Source of the DNA: Pseudacidobacterium ailaaui | GTDB taxonomy: Bacteria > Acidobacteriota > Terriglobia > Terriglobales > Acidobacteriaceae | NCBI RefSeq assembly: GCF_000688455.1 | Contig: NZ_JIAL01000001.1 | Coordinates: 682,001 to 746,000, forward strand | DNA length: 64,000 nt | Direction: 5' to 3' | Part shown: piece by piece, positions 35,278 to 45,272 of the stretch | Position numbering within the stretch: the first letter of the stretch is position 1 | How the letters are laid out: each line of letters opens with the position of its first letter | Notes under the pieces: model-generated | The model's input: only the letters and a program-made list of their open reading frames with translations | What the model was told of the DNA's origin: nothing | The model's database searches: none | Program-made: the position numbers and the translations under genes

Positions 35278-35547
35278 TTACTTCAGATAGGCCCGGACCA
35301 GGTCAATCAGGTCTTCTGCCAGGTCCGTTGGCAGTTGTGAATTTTTCTCTGTCATGTGCAGTCGGATATGGTCTTCCAACACCTCTGCCATAAGACTGTT
35401 GATCCCGCCCCGCACATTGGCCAGAAGCATCAGTACGTCGGCGCAGTCGTCTCCCCGGACAAGAGAGCGCTCAATCGCATCCACCTGTCCCCGGATGCGG
35501 CGGACGCGAGCAATCAGCTTCTGCTTTTCCTTCTCGGCCTGGCTCAT
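35278..35547 (-). CDS. CsoR/RcnR/FrmR-type metal- or formaldehyde-responsive repressor
   Basis: An 89-aa helical repressor of the CsoR/RcnR family (RVRRIRGQVDAIERSL, DDCADVLMLLANVRGGINSLMAEVLEDHIRLH). The sensor positions hold Cys35, His60 and His64; residue 3 is Gln. Cys35 with His60 is shared by the whole family; His64 is as in the Ni/Co sensor RcnR, while CsoR has Cys and FrmR has Glu there. So it may sense nickel/cobalt, or aldehydes through Cys35. The start overlaps the panC stop by four bases, so it is translated with the pantothenate genes. No transporter or dehydrogenase target gene is adjacent. Confidence 0.9.
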   Translation of the reverse strand: MSQAEKEKQKLIARVRRIRGQVDAIERSLVRGDDCADVLMLLANVRGGINSLMAEVLEDHIRLHMTEKNSQLPTDLAEDLIDLVRAYLK

Positions 35548-36389
35548 GTTCTCAATATAGTGTTATCAATCAGCCGGGTTCCACCGACAAATGCCGCGAG
35601 AGCAACCAGAGTACCGGTGCTGACTTCGGAAACCTCCCTCAGAGTGTCAGGATCAACCACTGAAATATAGTCCACTCTGACCGAAGGCTCTTCTGCAAAC
35701 ACCTCGCGCGCCGCGGCAATCAGTCTGTGCGCGGCCCGTTCGCCCTGCTCCACCATCTCCTCGACCCGCTTCAGCGAGCGGGAGAGCACCAGCGCCTGCC
35801 TGCGCTCTTCAGGTGAAAGATAGCGATTGCGGGAGCTCATCGCCAGCCCGTCTGCCTCGCGCACTGTGGGACAGACCACAAGCTGCACGGGGAAATTCAG
35901 GTCTCGCACCATTTTGCGTAGCACGGCAACCTGGGCGGCGTCCTTCTGCCCAAAATAGGCCTTGTGCGGGCAGACAATGTGGAAGAGTTTGCTCACAACA
36001 GTGGCCACTCCCCGGAAGTGTCCGGGCCGTGACGCTCCATCCAGCCTCTCGCTCACGCCTTCCACAAGGACAAAAGTGCTGGCACCTTCCGGATACATCT
36101 CGTCTGCTGTGGGCGCAAAGACCAGATGTACACCTTCCCGTTCTAGCAGCCCGCAGTCCTGCTCCAGAGTGCGCGGGTATTTTGCGTAGTCCTCATTCGG
36201 CCCGAACTGCGTGGGGTTCACAAAAATCGAAACGGCGACAACATCACACTCCGCCCTGGCGGCGCGGACCAGGGAAAGGTGCCCTTCGTGCAGCGCGCCC
36301 ATAGTTGGCACAAAGCCCAGAACGCGCCCCTCTCCGCGCAATTGCGCGCACGCAGACTGTGTTTCCTGGATGGATTGGAAAATGAGCAT
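35544..36389 (-). CDS. panC: Pantothenate synthetase
   Basis: A 281-aa ligase joining pantoate and beta-alanine with ATP. It shows the nucleotide-binding VPTMGALHEGHLSLV motif (HEGH is the HIGH-like signature), FVNPTQFGPNEDYAKYPR and the KMSKS-like MSSRNRYLS. A TTG codon at 36401 would add four residues; the ATG at 36389 gives the family's normal N-terminus and is preferred, though its ribosome site is weak. It follows panB by 20 bp and overlaps the regulator gene by four. Confidence 0.96.
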   Translation of the reverse strand: MLIFQSIQETQSACAQLRGEGRVLGFVPTMGALHEGHLSLVRAARAECDVVAVSIFVNPTQFGPNEDYAKYPRTLEQDCGLLEREGVHLVFAPTADEMYPEGASTFVLVEGVSERLDGASRPGHFRGVATVVSKLFHIVCPHKAYFGQKDAAQVAVLRKMVRDLNFPVQLVVCPTVREADGLAMSSRNRYLSPEERRQALVLSRSLKRVEEMVEQGERAAHRLIAAAREVFAEEPSVRVDYISVVDPDTLREVSEVSTGTLVALAAFVGGTRLIDNTILRT

Positions 36390-36409
36390 GGGTCCGTTCA
36401 AAAATCAGA

Positions 36410-37315
36410 TCAGGCCTTCCGCCGCAGCGGAGCAGTTTCAAATGCGCCGCGCACTTCCTTCGGCAGATGATAGCTCTCCTCTTCCGTTGGAAAATTACGG
36501 CGCTCTACGTCCCGCACGTAGCCGTCAATGGCGGAGCGGAACAAAGCCGCGGCGTCACCATACTGGCGCACAAACTTGGCTGGCTTTGCGAAGCTCAGAT
36601 TGACCAGATCATGAAAGACCAGGATCTGTCCGTCGCAGTCCGGGCCGGCCCCGATCCCGATGGTAGGAATGTTCAGACGCTGCGTGATGTGCTGTGCCAC
36701 TTCGCGCGGCATTCCTTCAAGCACCATGAGCACCGCGCCGGCAGCCTCCAGCGCCAACGCATCGCGAAGCAGCGTGTCTGCTGCCGCCACCGACTTGCCC
36801 TGGACCTTATACCCTCCCATGCGGTGCACTGACTGGGGCGTCAGTCCCAGGTGCCCGATGACAGGGACCTCCGCATCGGTGAGGCGCTCGACCAGCTCGG
36901 CGCGGCTGGCTCCTCCTTCAATTTTCACAGCTTCGGCCCCGGCTTCCTTGAGAAACCGCGCCGCATTTCTCACGCCCTCCTGCACGCCCACGTGATACGA
37001 GCCGTATGGCATGTCTGCGGCCACAATGGCATGTTTCACCGCCCGTCGCACGGCACGCGTGTGGTGGAGCATTTCGTCCATCGTCACAGGAAGCGTCGTA
37101 TCATACCCCAGCACCACCTGCGCCAGCGAATCGCCAACGAGCAACAGATCGACGCCCGCCTCATCCACCAGGCGGGCCGTAGCGTAGTCATAGGCCGTCA
37201 GCGCCGTAATGGGTTTGCCCTGCTGCTTTTTTTCCTGAAGTGTCTGGAAGGTCACCTTGGCGCGGACCGCCGCGGTGTTTTGCGCATCTGCGCTGCAGAA
37301 ATTGCTTACACTCAT
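36410..37315 (-). CDS. panB: 3-methyl-2-oxobutanoate hydroxymethyltransferase
   Basis: A 301-aa TIM-barrel enzyme making ketopantoate from 2-ketoisovalerate and methylene-tetrahydrofolate. Motifs: ITALTAYDYATARLVDEAGVD, LLVGDSLAQVVLGYDTTLPV (metal-binding Asp), VKIEGG, VIGHLGLTPQSVH and IGIGAGPDCDGQILV. The frame is open back to 37576, but that extension is unlike the family; the ATG at 37315 has a GGAGA site 8 bases before it. First gene of panB-panC-regulator. Its substrate is produced by the ilv genes further right in the window. Confidence 0.96.
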   Translation of the reverse strand: MSVSNFCSADAQNTAAVRAKVTFQTLQEKKQQGKPITALTAYDYATARLVDEAGVDLLLVGDSLAQVVLGYDTTLPVTMDEMLHHTRAVRRAVKHAIVAADMPYGSYHVGVQEGVRNAARFLKEAGAEAVKIEGGASRAELVERLTDAEVPVIGHLGLTPQSVHRMGGYKVQGKSVAAADTLLRDALALEAAGAVLMVLEGMPREVAQHITQRLNIPTIGIGAGPDCDGQILVFHDLVNLSFAKPAKFVRQYGDAAALFRSAIDGYVRDVERRNFPTEEESYHLPKEVRGAFETAPLRRKA

Positions 37316-37597
37316 GAAGGCTCTCCAGTGCAGCTCCCTTTCCGGGATGCTACCCGAACATCTCCGACTATACGCTTCTTTGGCGGCCACCCGCAAACGT
37401 GCGAAACTGCATTCAAGCGTGGCCGCGAGCTTGCTGGCTGATCGTTTCCGGCTTCGTGAATTACGGTCTGAGACGCAACGATGGATCGGCCCCTCGGAGG
37501 AAAGCCTGGACCTAATCGAAGCCGGAGGATTTCTCGTCCGCTCCCCCCATAGAGGAGGTGTGCCACTTCGGTTCAAGCTGCAGTTTCTGCAAAACCG
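37316..37597. other. Gap upstream of panB
   Basis: About 280 bp. It must contain the panB promoter on the minus strand. The open frame that runs through it in phase with panB has no family likeness and no start with a ribosome site, so it is taken as non-coding. No repeat or RNA was recognised. Confidence 0.5.
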
Positions 37598-38077
37598 TCA
37601 CGGGCCGACATAGAGCTCGACGGGTGAAAATCCGATCTGTTTGCTCTGGTCATCGACGCGCAGAAAGATCGGCGTCTTGCCGCCATTGATGTCCACGCCC
37701 ATCACCACGCCATTTCCCACGGCCTTGGAGATGACGATCTTGTGGTCTTTAATGGTCCCGTAATCGCCCGATGGTCCCCAGTCTTTATAAAACTGATTGA
37801 AATCATAGGGCTTGTACTGGTCCGGGTGCTTCTCCCAATCAGGATCATGGGTCCAAAGTGTATAGGCCTTCTTGTAGTCCTGTGCCTGGAGTGCAGCAAA
37901 GAAGAGATTGACGCGGTGCTCGGCAGGAATGGTCCGGAAGAACCAGCCATGCCCGGTGACAAAACCCAGGACCCCGAACAGTCCTACGGCAACAATGGTT
38001 GTGATGGCCGTGATGACAATATTACGGTTCCGCCTGGCGCGACGGGCATCATACGCAGGCGCGTCGAGAAGGGTCAT
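37598..38077 (-). CDS. Small membrane-anchored protein of unknown function
   Basis: A 159-aa protein with a short basic cytoplasmic start (DARRARRNRN), one membrane span (IVITAITTIVAVGLFGVLGFV) and an extracytoplasmic domain of about 110 residues (FFAALQAQDYKKAYTLW, then KIVISKAVGNGVVMGVDINGG), which looks like a DUF4878/NTF2-like alpha-beta domain. I cannot assign a function. A TTG at 38110 is an upstream alternative, but the ATG at 38077 follows AAGGAG about 11 bases upstream. It lies 54 bp after ddl on the same strand and may be the last gene of that run. Confidence 0.7.
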   Translation of the reverse strand: MTLLDAPAYDARRARRNRNIVITAITTIVAVGLFGVLGFVTGHGWFFRTIPAEHRVNLFFAALQAQDYKKAYTLWTHDPDWEKHPDQYKPYDFNQFYKDWGPSGDYGTIKDHKIVISKAVGNGVVMGVDINGGKTPIFLRVDDQSKQIGFSPVELYVGP

Positions 38078-38131
38078 GGGCGCAGCTCTCCTTATCTGAT
38101 TTGACACCAACAGAGTACCGGATGTTTCGGA

Positions 38132-39325
38132 TTACCGCGAATACTGCGTCCGGTCCTTCTCCGCGCGGCGTTCCAAGGCAAGCGCAATCAGCCGGTCAAT
38201 CAGCTCTGTATACGGCACTCCTGACGCCGCCCACAGCTTGGGATACATGCTGATGGCCGTAAATCCTGGCAGTGTGTTGATCTCATTCAGATAAATGCGC
38301 CCGGATTTCCCCGTCTTCGTGTCAGGTTCCATCAGAAAATCCACGCGCGCCAGCCCAGAGCAGTCGCAGGCCCTGAATGCCGCAATGGCCATCTGCTGCA
38401 CCTGCTTTGCCTGCTGCTTCGTAAGCTTTGCAGGAATGATAAGCTCCGACCCCTCACTTAGATACTTGGCCTCGTAATCGTAGAACTCTTTGCTGGGGAC
38501 CACTTCCCCGACCACCGAAGCCTTCGGGGCGTCGTTACCCAGCACGGCCACCTCCAGCTCGCGTGCTTTGCCTCGTTTTCCACCTACGCCCTGCTCCACG
38601 ACGATTTTGCGGTCGTAATTCGCCGCAAGCTCAATGGCGGGACCCAGCTCTTTGCGGTCATGCGCCTTGCTGATCCCGACCGAAGAGCCCAAGTTGGCAG
38701 GCTTCACAAACACCGGATATTTCAGCGCCGCTTCAATACGCGTGATGATTTTCCTGCTGCCCGCTTCCCATTCTCCACGCAGGAAGGTGACATGCTTCGT
38801 AATCGGCAGTTTTGCCGAAGCAAAAAGCCGCTTCATCACGTCCTTGTCCATGCCTGTGGCAGAGCCGAGCACTCCGGATCCAACATAGGCGATTCCCGCC
38901 AGCTCAAAAAGCCCCTGAATGGTCCCGTCTTCGCCAAAGGTCCCGTGCAGCACGGGAAAAATGACGTCCACACTGAGGGCCTGGTGCTCCGGGTGCCGAT
39001 CGGTCTCAAAAGGTACCAGAGAGCCGGTCTTTGCCGCTGTGGGTACTGGCGGAACAATCACCGCCTCCCCTTTGGCCAGAACGGCGGCCGGGGCCGTCGC
39101 CTGCGGGTCACCCGCACGCAGCTGCCGCTGGTCTGCCGGCTCCCCCGCCAGCAGACGCTCGGCATCGGACGCCGTCACCCAGCGCCCTTCTTTCGTGATC
39201 CCAATGGGGACAACATCGTACTTTTTCCGGTTGATGGCCTGAAGCACCGAGGCCGCGGAAAGCAGAGAGACTTCGTGCTCACCGCTGCGGCCGCCAAATA
39301 GAACACCGACTCGAAGTTTGGGCAT
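38132..39325 (-). CDS. ddl: D-alanine--D-alanine ligase
   Basis: A 397-aa ATP-grasp enzyme making the D-Ala-D-Ala end of peptidoglycan precursors in the cytoplasm. Motifs: VGVLFGGRSGEHEVSLLSA at the N-terminus, VLHGTFGEDGTIQGLFEL, FVKPANLGSSVGISKA, VVEQGV and RVDFLMEPD...YLNEINTLPGFT. The catalytic Glu, Ser and Tyr-equivalent regions are in place. It is a little longer than the E. coli enzymes because of an insertion after residue 70 (LLAGEPADQRQLRAGD). A TTG two codons upstream is possible; the ATG at 39325 is taken. It lies 94 bp behind arginase on the same strand. Confidence 0.96.
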   Translation of the reverse strand: MPKLRVGVLFGGRSGEHEVSLLSAASVLQAINRKKYDVVPIGITKEGRWVTASDAERLLAGEPADQRQLRAGDPQATAPAAVLAKGEAVIVPPVPTAAKTGSLVPFETDRHPEHQALSVDVIFPVLHGTFGEDGTIQGLFELAGIAYVGSGVLGSATGMDKDVMKRLFASAKLPITKHVTFLRGEWEAGSRKIITRIEAALKYPVFVKPANLGSSVGISKAHDRKELGPAIELAANYDRKIVVEQGVGGKRGKARELEVAVLGNDAPKASVVGEVVPSKEFYDYEAKYLSEGSELIIPAKLTKQQAKQVQQMAIAAFRACDCSGLARVDFLMEPDTKTGKSGRIYLNEINTLPGFTAISMYPKLWAASGVPYTELIDRLIALALERRAEKDRTQYSR

Positions 39326-39419
39326 ACTCAATAAAGCGAGTGTATCGTGTGCATCAGCGGCCGGTGTGCTTCGCGCTCTGATGAAGCATGACTGTTCTGG
39401 TTCCCGCCAGACAGCACGC

Positions 39420-40388
39420 CTACAGGATCTTCTTCCCGAATGCTGAGGAAATCAGCTCTACTGCGAGGTCTGCCGTCCGGTTGTGTTCATCAATGACGGG
39501 GTTGACCTCGACCACTTCCAGACTCAACATGCGTCCGTGGTCAGCGATGATCTCCATCGCCAGATGCGCCTCGCGGTAGGTGGCGCCGCCGCGAACCGGT
39601 GTACCCACTCCCGGAGCATCTTCCGGGTCCACCCAGTCCATGTCGAGGGAGACATGATAGCCGGCCGTCCCTCGTCCGGCGGCGCGGAGGGCCTCTTCCA
39701 TAACAGCGCGCATCCCGCGCTCGTCAATGTCGCGCATGGTATAGACCTCGGTCAGCCCGGCGCGCTTAATGTTTTCCTTTTCCGTCGCGTCGATGTCCCG
39801 GACGCCAATCAGCACTGTGTTTTCCGGCAACACCTTGGGCGAAAACCCGCAGATATTGGCCAGCGCTGCCGGCCCCAGGCCCAGCAACGCAGCCAGAGGC
39901 ATTCCATGCACATTGCCGCTGGGCGAAGTCTCCGGCGTGTTCAGGTCCGAGTGGGCGTCGATCCAGATAAGGCCAATCTTCTGGTTCTGCCGCCGATAAA
40001 ACTCAGCTACCCCGGAAACACTGCCTGCGGCAACGGAATGATCTCCGCCAATAATGACAGGCGTCATGCCTTTTTCCAGGGCTTCCATCACATGTTCGGC
40101 GGCCTTGGTGCAGGTCTCGGTAATCTCCTTCAGATAGCGCGCATTTTCTTCGCCAACATGTTTTGTCTCTGCGATGGCGACCCCGATGTTTCCACCATCG
40201 CTCACATTGTGGCCCAGCGCCTCCAGCCGTGCTTCAAGACCGGCGACGCGGACGGCCGACGGGCCCATGTCCACGCCGCGGCGCGATGCCCCTAAATCCA
40301 GAGGCACTCCGATGATGCAGATATCGCGCGGTGGCAGGGACTGGACCCCGCTGTGAGGCACCGCAAATGTTTCATTGGTCTTCGACAT
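39420..40388 (-). CDS. rocF: Arginase
   Basis: A 322-aa ureohydrolase that splits arginine into ornithine and urea with two manganese ions. The metal-binding motifs are all visible: [31 protein letters not shown] and [22 protein letters not shown]. The SGNVHGMP segment and N-terminal [21 protein letters not shown] fit arginase rather than agmatinase. No arginine transporter or other urea-cycle gene is adjacent; it lies between asnS and ddl on the minus strand. Confidence 0.94.
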   Translation of the reverse strand: MSKTNETFAVPHSGVQSLPPRDICIIGVPLDLGASRRGVDMGPSAVRVAGLEARLEALGHNVSDGGNIGVAIAETKHVGEENARYLKEITETCTKAAEHVMEALEKGMTPVIIGGDHSVAAGSVSGVAEFYRRQNQKIGLIWIDAHSDLNTPETSPSGNVHGMPLAALLGLGPAALANICGFSPKVLPENTVLIGVRDIDATEKENIKRAGLTEVYTMRDIDERGMRAVMEEALRAAGRGTAGYHVSLDMDWVDPEDAPGVGTPVRGGATYREAHLAMEIIADHGRMLSLEVVEVNPVIDEHNRTADLAVELISSAFGKKIL

Positions 40389-40460
40389 ACGTTCTTTCGT
40401 TTGAAGAGGTCCACAAACAGACGCCCCATCCTGTACCCATCCAAGGACAGGAGGCCGCCC

Positions 40461-41813
40461 TCATGGATAAATTCTGTTCAGTGTCCGTGCAAATGGAATC
40501 GTCTCTCGTACATGCTCCAGCCCGCAGATCCAGGCCACCGCACGCTCAATGCCCATTCCAAAGCCCGAGTGAGGCACCGAACCGTAACGCCGCAGATCGA
40601 GATACCACTGAAAGGCCTCCATCGGCAGATTGTGTTCTTCAATGCGCTTCTTCAGCAGGTCGAAGGAAGCAATGCGCTGCGAACCGCCAATGATTTCTCC
40701 ATACCCTTCCGGGGCCAGCACATCCACACAGAGCGCATATTTTGGGTCCTCCGGGTCTGGCTCCATGTAGAAGGCCTTCACATTCGCAGGATAACGATGC
40801 ACCATCACGGGGCGGTCAAACTGCGAAGAGAGATATGTCTCATCCGGCGACCCGAAGTCGTTGCCATACTCAAATGGCTGTTCCAGCAGGCCCCGGGCAT
40901 GTGCGTCCTTCAGCATCTGCGCCGCTTCGTCGTAGCTGATGCGGGGAAACGGGGCCTTGATGGTTTCCAGCTTACTGGTATCACGGCCAATGACTTTCAG
41001 ATCGGCAGCGCGGCGCGTGAGCACACGCTCTACGATGAAACTGATGAACTGCTCGGCAAGCCCCATCAGATCATCGAGCCTCGCATAGGCCCATTCCGGC
41101 TCGACCATCCAGAACTCGGTCAGATGGCGGCGGGTCTTTGACTTTTCCGCGCGGAAGGTCGGCCCAAAGCTGTAGACCTTACCCAGCGCCATCGCTGTGC
41201 TCTCGATATAGAGCTGGCCGCTCTGCGTCAGATACGCCTCATCGCCGAAATACTCCACTGGGAAAAGGGTGCTTGTGCCTTCGCAGGCCGCGGGCGTCAG
41301 AATCGGCGGATCCGTCAGCACAAAGCCGTTGTCATCCAAAAAATCGCGGGCGGCTTTGATGATCTCGGCGCGAATGCGCAGGATGGCCGACTGGCGCGGC
41401 GTGCGGATCCAGAGATGGCGGTGCTCCATCAGGAAGTCCGTGCCGTGCTCCTTGAGCGAAATCGGAAACGGCGTCTCTTCCGAAACACGCTGCACGACCT
41501 CAACATTCTCAACGTCGAGTTCGTACCCACCCGGAGCGCGTTTGTCCGCACGCACTTTGCCTGTAACGATGACGCTCGACTCCTGCGTCAGTCCCTTGAC
41601 AGTCTCAAAAACCTCGGGCGTCACAGCGGCCTTGGGCACGACCCCCTGAATGGTCCCCGTCCCATCGCGAAAAATGGGAAAGAGCAGTTTTCCGCTCTCA
41701 CGCAGGTTGTACAGCCAGCCCCTCAGGGTGACGGACCTGCCTTCGTGCTCGCCAATTTGGGCGATGGTCGAAAGAGGCGCTTCCGTGGATACAGCAGTGG
41801 TTGGTTCAGACAT
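40461..41813 (-). CDS. asnS: Asparaginyl-tRNA synthetase
   Basis: A 450-aa class IIb synthetase: N-terminal OB-fold anticodon-binding domain ([24 protein letters not shown]), motif 2 ([22 protein letters not shown]) and motif 3 ([25 protein letters not shown]). The last motif ([15 protein letters not shown]) marks AsnRS rather than AspRS, so tRNA-Asn is charged directly. The frame is open to 42053, but the ATG at 41813 (MSEPTTAV) has an AGAAG site and gives the family length. It follows the GH39-like gene by 38 bp. Confidence 0.97.
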   Translation of the reverse strand: MSEPTTAVSTEAPLSTIAQIGEHEGRSVTLRGWLYNLRESGKLLFPIFRDGTGTIQGVVPKAAVTPEVFETVKGLTQESSVIVTGKVRADKRAPGGYELDVENVEVVQRVSEETPFPISLKEHGTDFLMEHRHLWIRTPRQSAILRIRAEIIKAARDFLDDNGFVLTDPPILTPAACEGTSTLFPVEYFGDEAYLTQSGQLYIESTAMALGKVYSFGPTFRAEKSKTRRHLTEFWMVEPEWAYARLDDLMGLAEQFISFIVERVLTRRAADLKVIGRDTSKLETIKAPFPRISYDEAAQMLKDAHARGLLEQPFEYGNDFGSPDETYLSSQFDRPVMVHRYPANVKAFYMEPDPEDPKYALCVDVLAPEGYGEIIGGSQRIASFDLLKKRIEEHNLPMEAFQWYLDLRRYGSVPHSGFGMGIERAVAWICGLEHVRETIPFARTLNRIYP

Positions 41814-41851
41814 AGCAATCTTCTGCGGCAAAAGCCGAACCTTCCAGTGTA

Positions 41852-43420
41852 TTACGGAGCGTCGTCGAAAAGCGTTGGCCGCATCTCCACCGGCAACGGC
41901 TGTTCCGGTTTCAGGGGCTGGGTCTGGCCGTCCAGAGTATGCGCATAACGGAAACCTCCCGGCGGAGGCGCGATCGTCGCTGTAGATTCCAACTTCTCGG
42001 TCCAGGCAATCAGTCCGCGCCCGCCTCGCTGCGTCGTGATGGGACAGCTCCACACCCCTGCTGAAGCTTTGCAGGGACCATCAAAGGTCCCCCCCTGCAG
42101 CCAACCGTAAACCACCACCAAGGCACGGCCGGCGGGTGTCAGTCCCGGCGGAATGACAGGATCATTCGGACATTGACGCATCTCTGGTGAGCTTTGCGGG
42201 TAGCCAAATCCGATTAGCGTGCCATCGCACTGGTGGTCCGCTTCATACCAAAGATTTACGCCCACGTCTTCGTTGGCCAGCAGGATGGTTTCCCGCGCCA
42301 GAAACGCCTGCCGCATCATGCCCGTAATGGCATCCGCATAGCCGTTGGCATCCACCCCATGGAACAGGTTTTTATTGCCATACCAGCCGGATTCCGTGTC
42401 CCAGACCGGCGTGGAAGCAGACAGGAAGGATTGCCTTCTGGCAAGCACGGCGCGCACCCTCCCCGGCTGGTCTACGATGGCATACTGGCAGGCCACATTG
42501 GGCACAGCGAAGCGCGCGCATTTAGGATCGCCTTCTGAGACATTGGTCTCCGGCATCGGCACCGGAAAGACGTTCGTGCGCGAAGGATAGGCATGAAAGC
42601 TGACGATATCGGGCAGCGAGGCATTCGGGATGCGGTGCCACGCATCCAGAAACTCGCCTAGCGCCTTGTCAAATTCCCCAGATCCGCTCGGACCATCTCC
42701 CTGCCGCCCTACACCACCCGCCGATGTGGACCCGCCAATGATTTTGCAGTCCCCGCAGTAGGTCCTTACGATCACGGCCATGTCGTTGGCCATCTTCGCC
42801 AGGTGGTCCAGCGAGTCGTCCCAGAACATCGGCGCATTGAATTCATTCCACGCCTCAAAATAATGGATGTGGCATCGGCCAACCAGTGGCGATGCGGGGG
42901 CAGAGGAGACCTCGCAGTTTTTCTGCATCAGCGCCGTGATCCACTCCTTCCAGATGCAATCTCCATTCGGGCTGATGACGCCGTCCAGCGGTGCTTTGCA
43001 TCTCTCATTCTTCTCTTCAATATCGAGAGGAGCGCGCTTCGCTGGCCCAGGACCCGGCTCTCCGGTGGCCCACGCCGGCACGGTATTGAACGTGTAGATC
43101 AGCTGGGTATGGTTCTTTTCAGCCACCGGGACCCACCCTGTTTCCGGCGTAAACAGATTGCCAAATGTAGGGCTGAAATTGCCGCGCGAGGTTTCAATCT
43201 GATACCAGCGCTCGCCTGCATTTGACCGAATGATCGCCGGATTGGGCAATCCAAACTTGGACGGCCAGTTTTTGGCATGAAGCACATATGCGTTTTCAAT
43301 CGAGGCGTCCTGGATCGTGAGCGGGTAGGTCACGGTCTGCGCCGCAGCGCTGAAAACAACAGCAGTAAGGAGAAGAAAACAAAAGAATGGAGACCGAAGG
43401 ATGCTTCGGGGGGCCAGCAT
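41852..43420 (-). CDS. Secreted TIM-barrel glycoside hydrolase (GH39/clan A-like)
   Basis: A 522-aa exported protein with a strong signal peptide ([17 protein letters not shown]). The middle shows a clan-A-like active site: [11 protein letters not shown] would provide the acid/base Glu after Asn, and [11 protein letters not shown] the nucleophile Glu. Regions such as [13 protein letters not shown] and [10 protein letters not shown] are typical barrel strands. The general fold is like GH39 and relatives (xylosidases, iduronidases), with no specific substrate visible. ATGs at 43429 and 43420 are both possible; the second is better spaced from an AGG site. It begins right after the response-regulator gene and may be controlled by it. 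Confidence 0.75.
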   Translation of the reverse strand: MLAPRSILRSPFFCFLLLTAVVFSAAAQTVTYPLTIQDASIENAYVLHAKNWPSKFGLPNPAIIRSNAGERWYQIETSRGNFSPTFGNLFTPETGWVPVAEKNHTQLIYTFNTVPAWATGEPGPGPAKRAPLDIEEKNERCKAPLDGVISPNGDCIWKEWITALMQKNCEVSSAPASPLVGRCHIHYFEAWNEFNAPMFWDDSLDHLAKMANDMAVIVRTYCGDCKIIGGSTSAGGVGRQGDGPSGSGEFDKALGEFLDAWHRIPNASLPDIVSFHAYPSRTNVFPVPMPETNVSEGDPKCARFAVPNVACQYAIVDQPGRVRAVLARRQSFLSASTPVWDTESGWYGNKNLFHGVDANGYADAITGMMRQAFLARETILLANEDVGVNLWYEADHQCDGTLIGFGYPQSSPEMRQCPNDPVIPPGLTPAGRALVVVYGWLQGGTFDGPCKASAGVWSCPITTQRGGRGLIAWTEKLESTATIAPPPGGFRYAHTLDGQTQPLKPEQPLPVEMRPTLFDDAP

Positions 43421-43433
43421 ACTCAGCATCCTA

Positions 43434-44129
43434 CTACAGGGCCATTTGCTCGCGAAAAATCTGGGACTGCCGGCGCGAGAGCCCAACGCGAGTACCGTCC
43501 CTTAAGACCGCCGTCAGGCTAAGGTCTGGATTCAGCTCCATGGATTCGACCCAACGCAGATTAATCACCTGATTGCGGTTTGCACGGAAGAACTGCTTTC
43601 CCAGACGCTCCTGCAGGGCCTGCAAACTACGCAGGACCAGCGGACGGTGTTCTCCAAAACAAACCCGCGTGTAATTGCCTTCACTCTCCAGCAAGCGGAT
43701 ATCAGCAGGCCGCACCATCCAGGCGCGCTCACCTTCGCGGACAAAAAACTGCTGTGGGACCTCCCGGGCATTCTGCGCCCGGAGCTCTCGAATCCGATGG
43801 AGCGCCCGCGCCAGCCGTCCCGCCTCAATCGGCTTGAGCAGATAATCCACTGCACATTGCTCAAAGGCCTCTACCGCATACTGGCTGTATGCCGTCGTAA
43901 AGATGACATCGGGTGGATCAGGAAGAGATTCAATCAGCGCGATTCCGCTCTCCCCTGGCATCTCCACATCCAGAAACAGAAGCGCAGGTTGCAGCTTCTC
44001 CATCAGGGTCCTTGCCTCCTGCGCATTTGCCGCCTCGCCGACGATCTCAATATCGTCATGAGCATCCAGCAAACGGCGCAGCTCAGAGCGCGCCAGCCGC
44101 TCATCATCCACAATCAGCGCCCGGATCAT
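43434..44129 (-). CDS. LytTR-type response regulator
   Basis: A 231-aa regulator: a receiver domain (IRALIVDDERLARSEL, phospho-acceptor Asp54 in LFLDVEMPGE, the KPIEAGRL Lys) and a LytTR DNA-binding domain from about residue 130 (DIRLLESEGNYTRVCFG, QFFRANRNQVINLRWV, LSRRQSQIFREQ). LytTR proteins bind pairs of short repeats upstream of their targets. It overlaps the histidine kinase gene by four bases, and the glycosidase gene starts a few bases after its stop, making these a likely unit. Confidence 0.95.
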   Translation of the reverse strand: MIRALIVDDERLARSELRRLLDAHDDIEIVGEAANAQEARTLMEKLQPALLFLDVEMPGESGIALIESLPDPPDVIFTTAYSQYAVEAFEQCAVDYLLKPIEAGRLARALHRIRELRAQNAREVPQQFFVREGERAWMVRPADIRLLESEGNYTRVCFGEHRPLVLRSLQALQERLGKQFFRANRNQVINLRWVESMELNPDLSLTAVLRDGTRVGLSRRQSQIFREQMAL

Positions 44130-45247
44130 CTCGCTTCCTCAAAGGGCAACGTCAGTCGCGCACAGACTTTTTCCGGCTGCATCGCGAAAAGCTCCAGGGA
44201 TGCCTGCGCTCCATAAGTCAAGGCCAGCCGCTCCCGCGTGTTCCGCAGCCCGATACTGCCCGGACGCTCCAGGGCCAGCAGTCGGCCATCATTCAGGACA
44301 TCAATCCGCAAGATGCGGTCCTGTCTCTCTGCCTCAATCGCAATCTCCCCACCCTCGCTCCGTGCGGCGATACCGTGCTTGATTGCATTCTCCACCAGCG
44401 CCTGCACCATCATGGGCGGCACCAGTGCCCGCAATGCCTCGCCTGTAACCTGCCGGCGAATGCGCAGCCGGTCCTCAAACCGGATCATCTCCAGCGCAAG
44501 ATAGCGGTCCAGTGCGGCCAGGTCCTCGGCCAGCGTAACGCGCGTGAGCGGGTCATGGTCCAGAGAATAGCGCAGCAACCCGGCCAGGTCGGTGACCATC
44601 TCCCTTGCGCGCGAGGGGTCTTCCACAATGAGCGAACGCAGCGAATTCAGACAATTAAACAGGAAATGCGGCTGAAGCTGCGAAGACAGGGCGCGATGCT
44701 GCGCCTCTCGGGCCAGCAACTGCAGTTGCAGCCCCTGCATCTCTGCCATGCGCCGGCGCTCGATCGTCTTGGCCAGAAAATAAAAGAACTCCCAGAACAG
44801 TACTACGACGGCCGAGTTGGGAAACATGTACAGAAGCACCATGTAAGCATCGCGGCCGCGCGCCACAAAAAGCCCCAGGATCAGACTGTTGATGACGACC
44901 AGACAACCGGCCATCCACACGCCGCTAAGGGCGGCAGCGACCAGCGTGCGCAGCGCCACCCAGGAGAACGGCCTGTCGGCCCAGTTCTGCCTGCGGGCCA
45001 TGGCACGCACCACATGCGTCGCCATGAACCCATAGAACGAAAAAAGCAGCACGGAAACCAGCGCCGCCGACGGTCTCTGATAATACTTTGCGGCCACAAC
45101 CAGGGGAAAGCTGATGGCCGCATAAAGTCCCCATCCCAGCACTTGCGCTGCAAGATACCCTGGCCGAAACGACAACAGCAGGGCGCGCCAGCTTTGCTGC
45201 TTCGCCGGCGCACCCAGATCAAAGGATGTTCCTGTTTTGTGGTCCAT
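44126..45247 (-). CDS. LytS/YehU-type sensor histidine kinase
   Basis: A 373-aa inner-membrane kinase: about four membrane spans in residues 25-160, then the His_kinase domain with the phospho-accepting His194 in LSSQLQPHFLFNCLNSLRSL, and an ATPase domain (MMVQALVENAIKHGI, GSIGLRNTRERL). It is the cognate partner of the LytTR regulator, by overlap and by family. GTG at 45250 directly before the ATG is an alternative start. The upstream hydrolase gene ends 25 bp away on the same strand. The signal sensed is unknown. Confidence 0.95.
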   Translation of the reverse strand: MDHKTGTSFDLGAPAKQQSWRALLLSFRPGYLAAQVLGWGLYAAISFPLVVAAKYYQRPSAALVSVLLFSFYGFMATHVVRAMARRQNWADRPFSWVALRTLVAAALSGVWMAGCLVVINSLILGLFVARGRDAYMVLLYMFPNSAVVVLFWEFFYFLAKTIERRRMAEMQGLQLQLLAREAQHRALSSQLQPHFLFNCLNSLRSLIVEDPSRAREMVTDLAGLLRYSLDHDPLTRVTLAEDLAALDRYLALEMIRFEDRLRIRRQVTGEALRALVPPMMVQALVENAIKHGIAARSEGGEIAIEAERQDRILRIDVLNDGRLLALERPGSIGLRNTRERLALTYGAQASLELFAMQPEKVCARLTLPFEEAR

Positions 45248-45272
45248 CACAGCTTTCCCGCCTCCTGCCGCC

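Noticed and set aside
37316-37576. N-terminal extension of PanB
   Set aside because: Composition is unlike coding sequence in the family and the ATG at 37315 has a good ribosome site.
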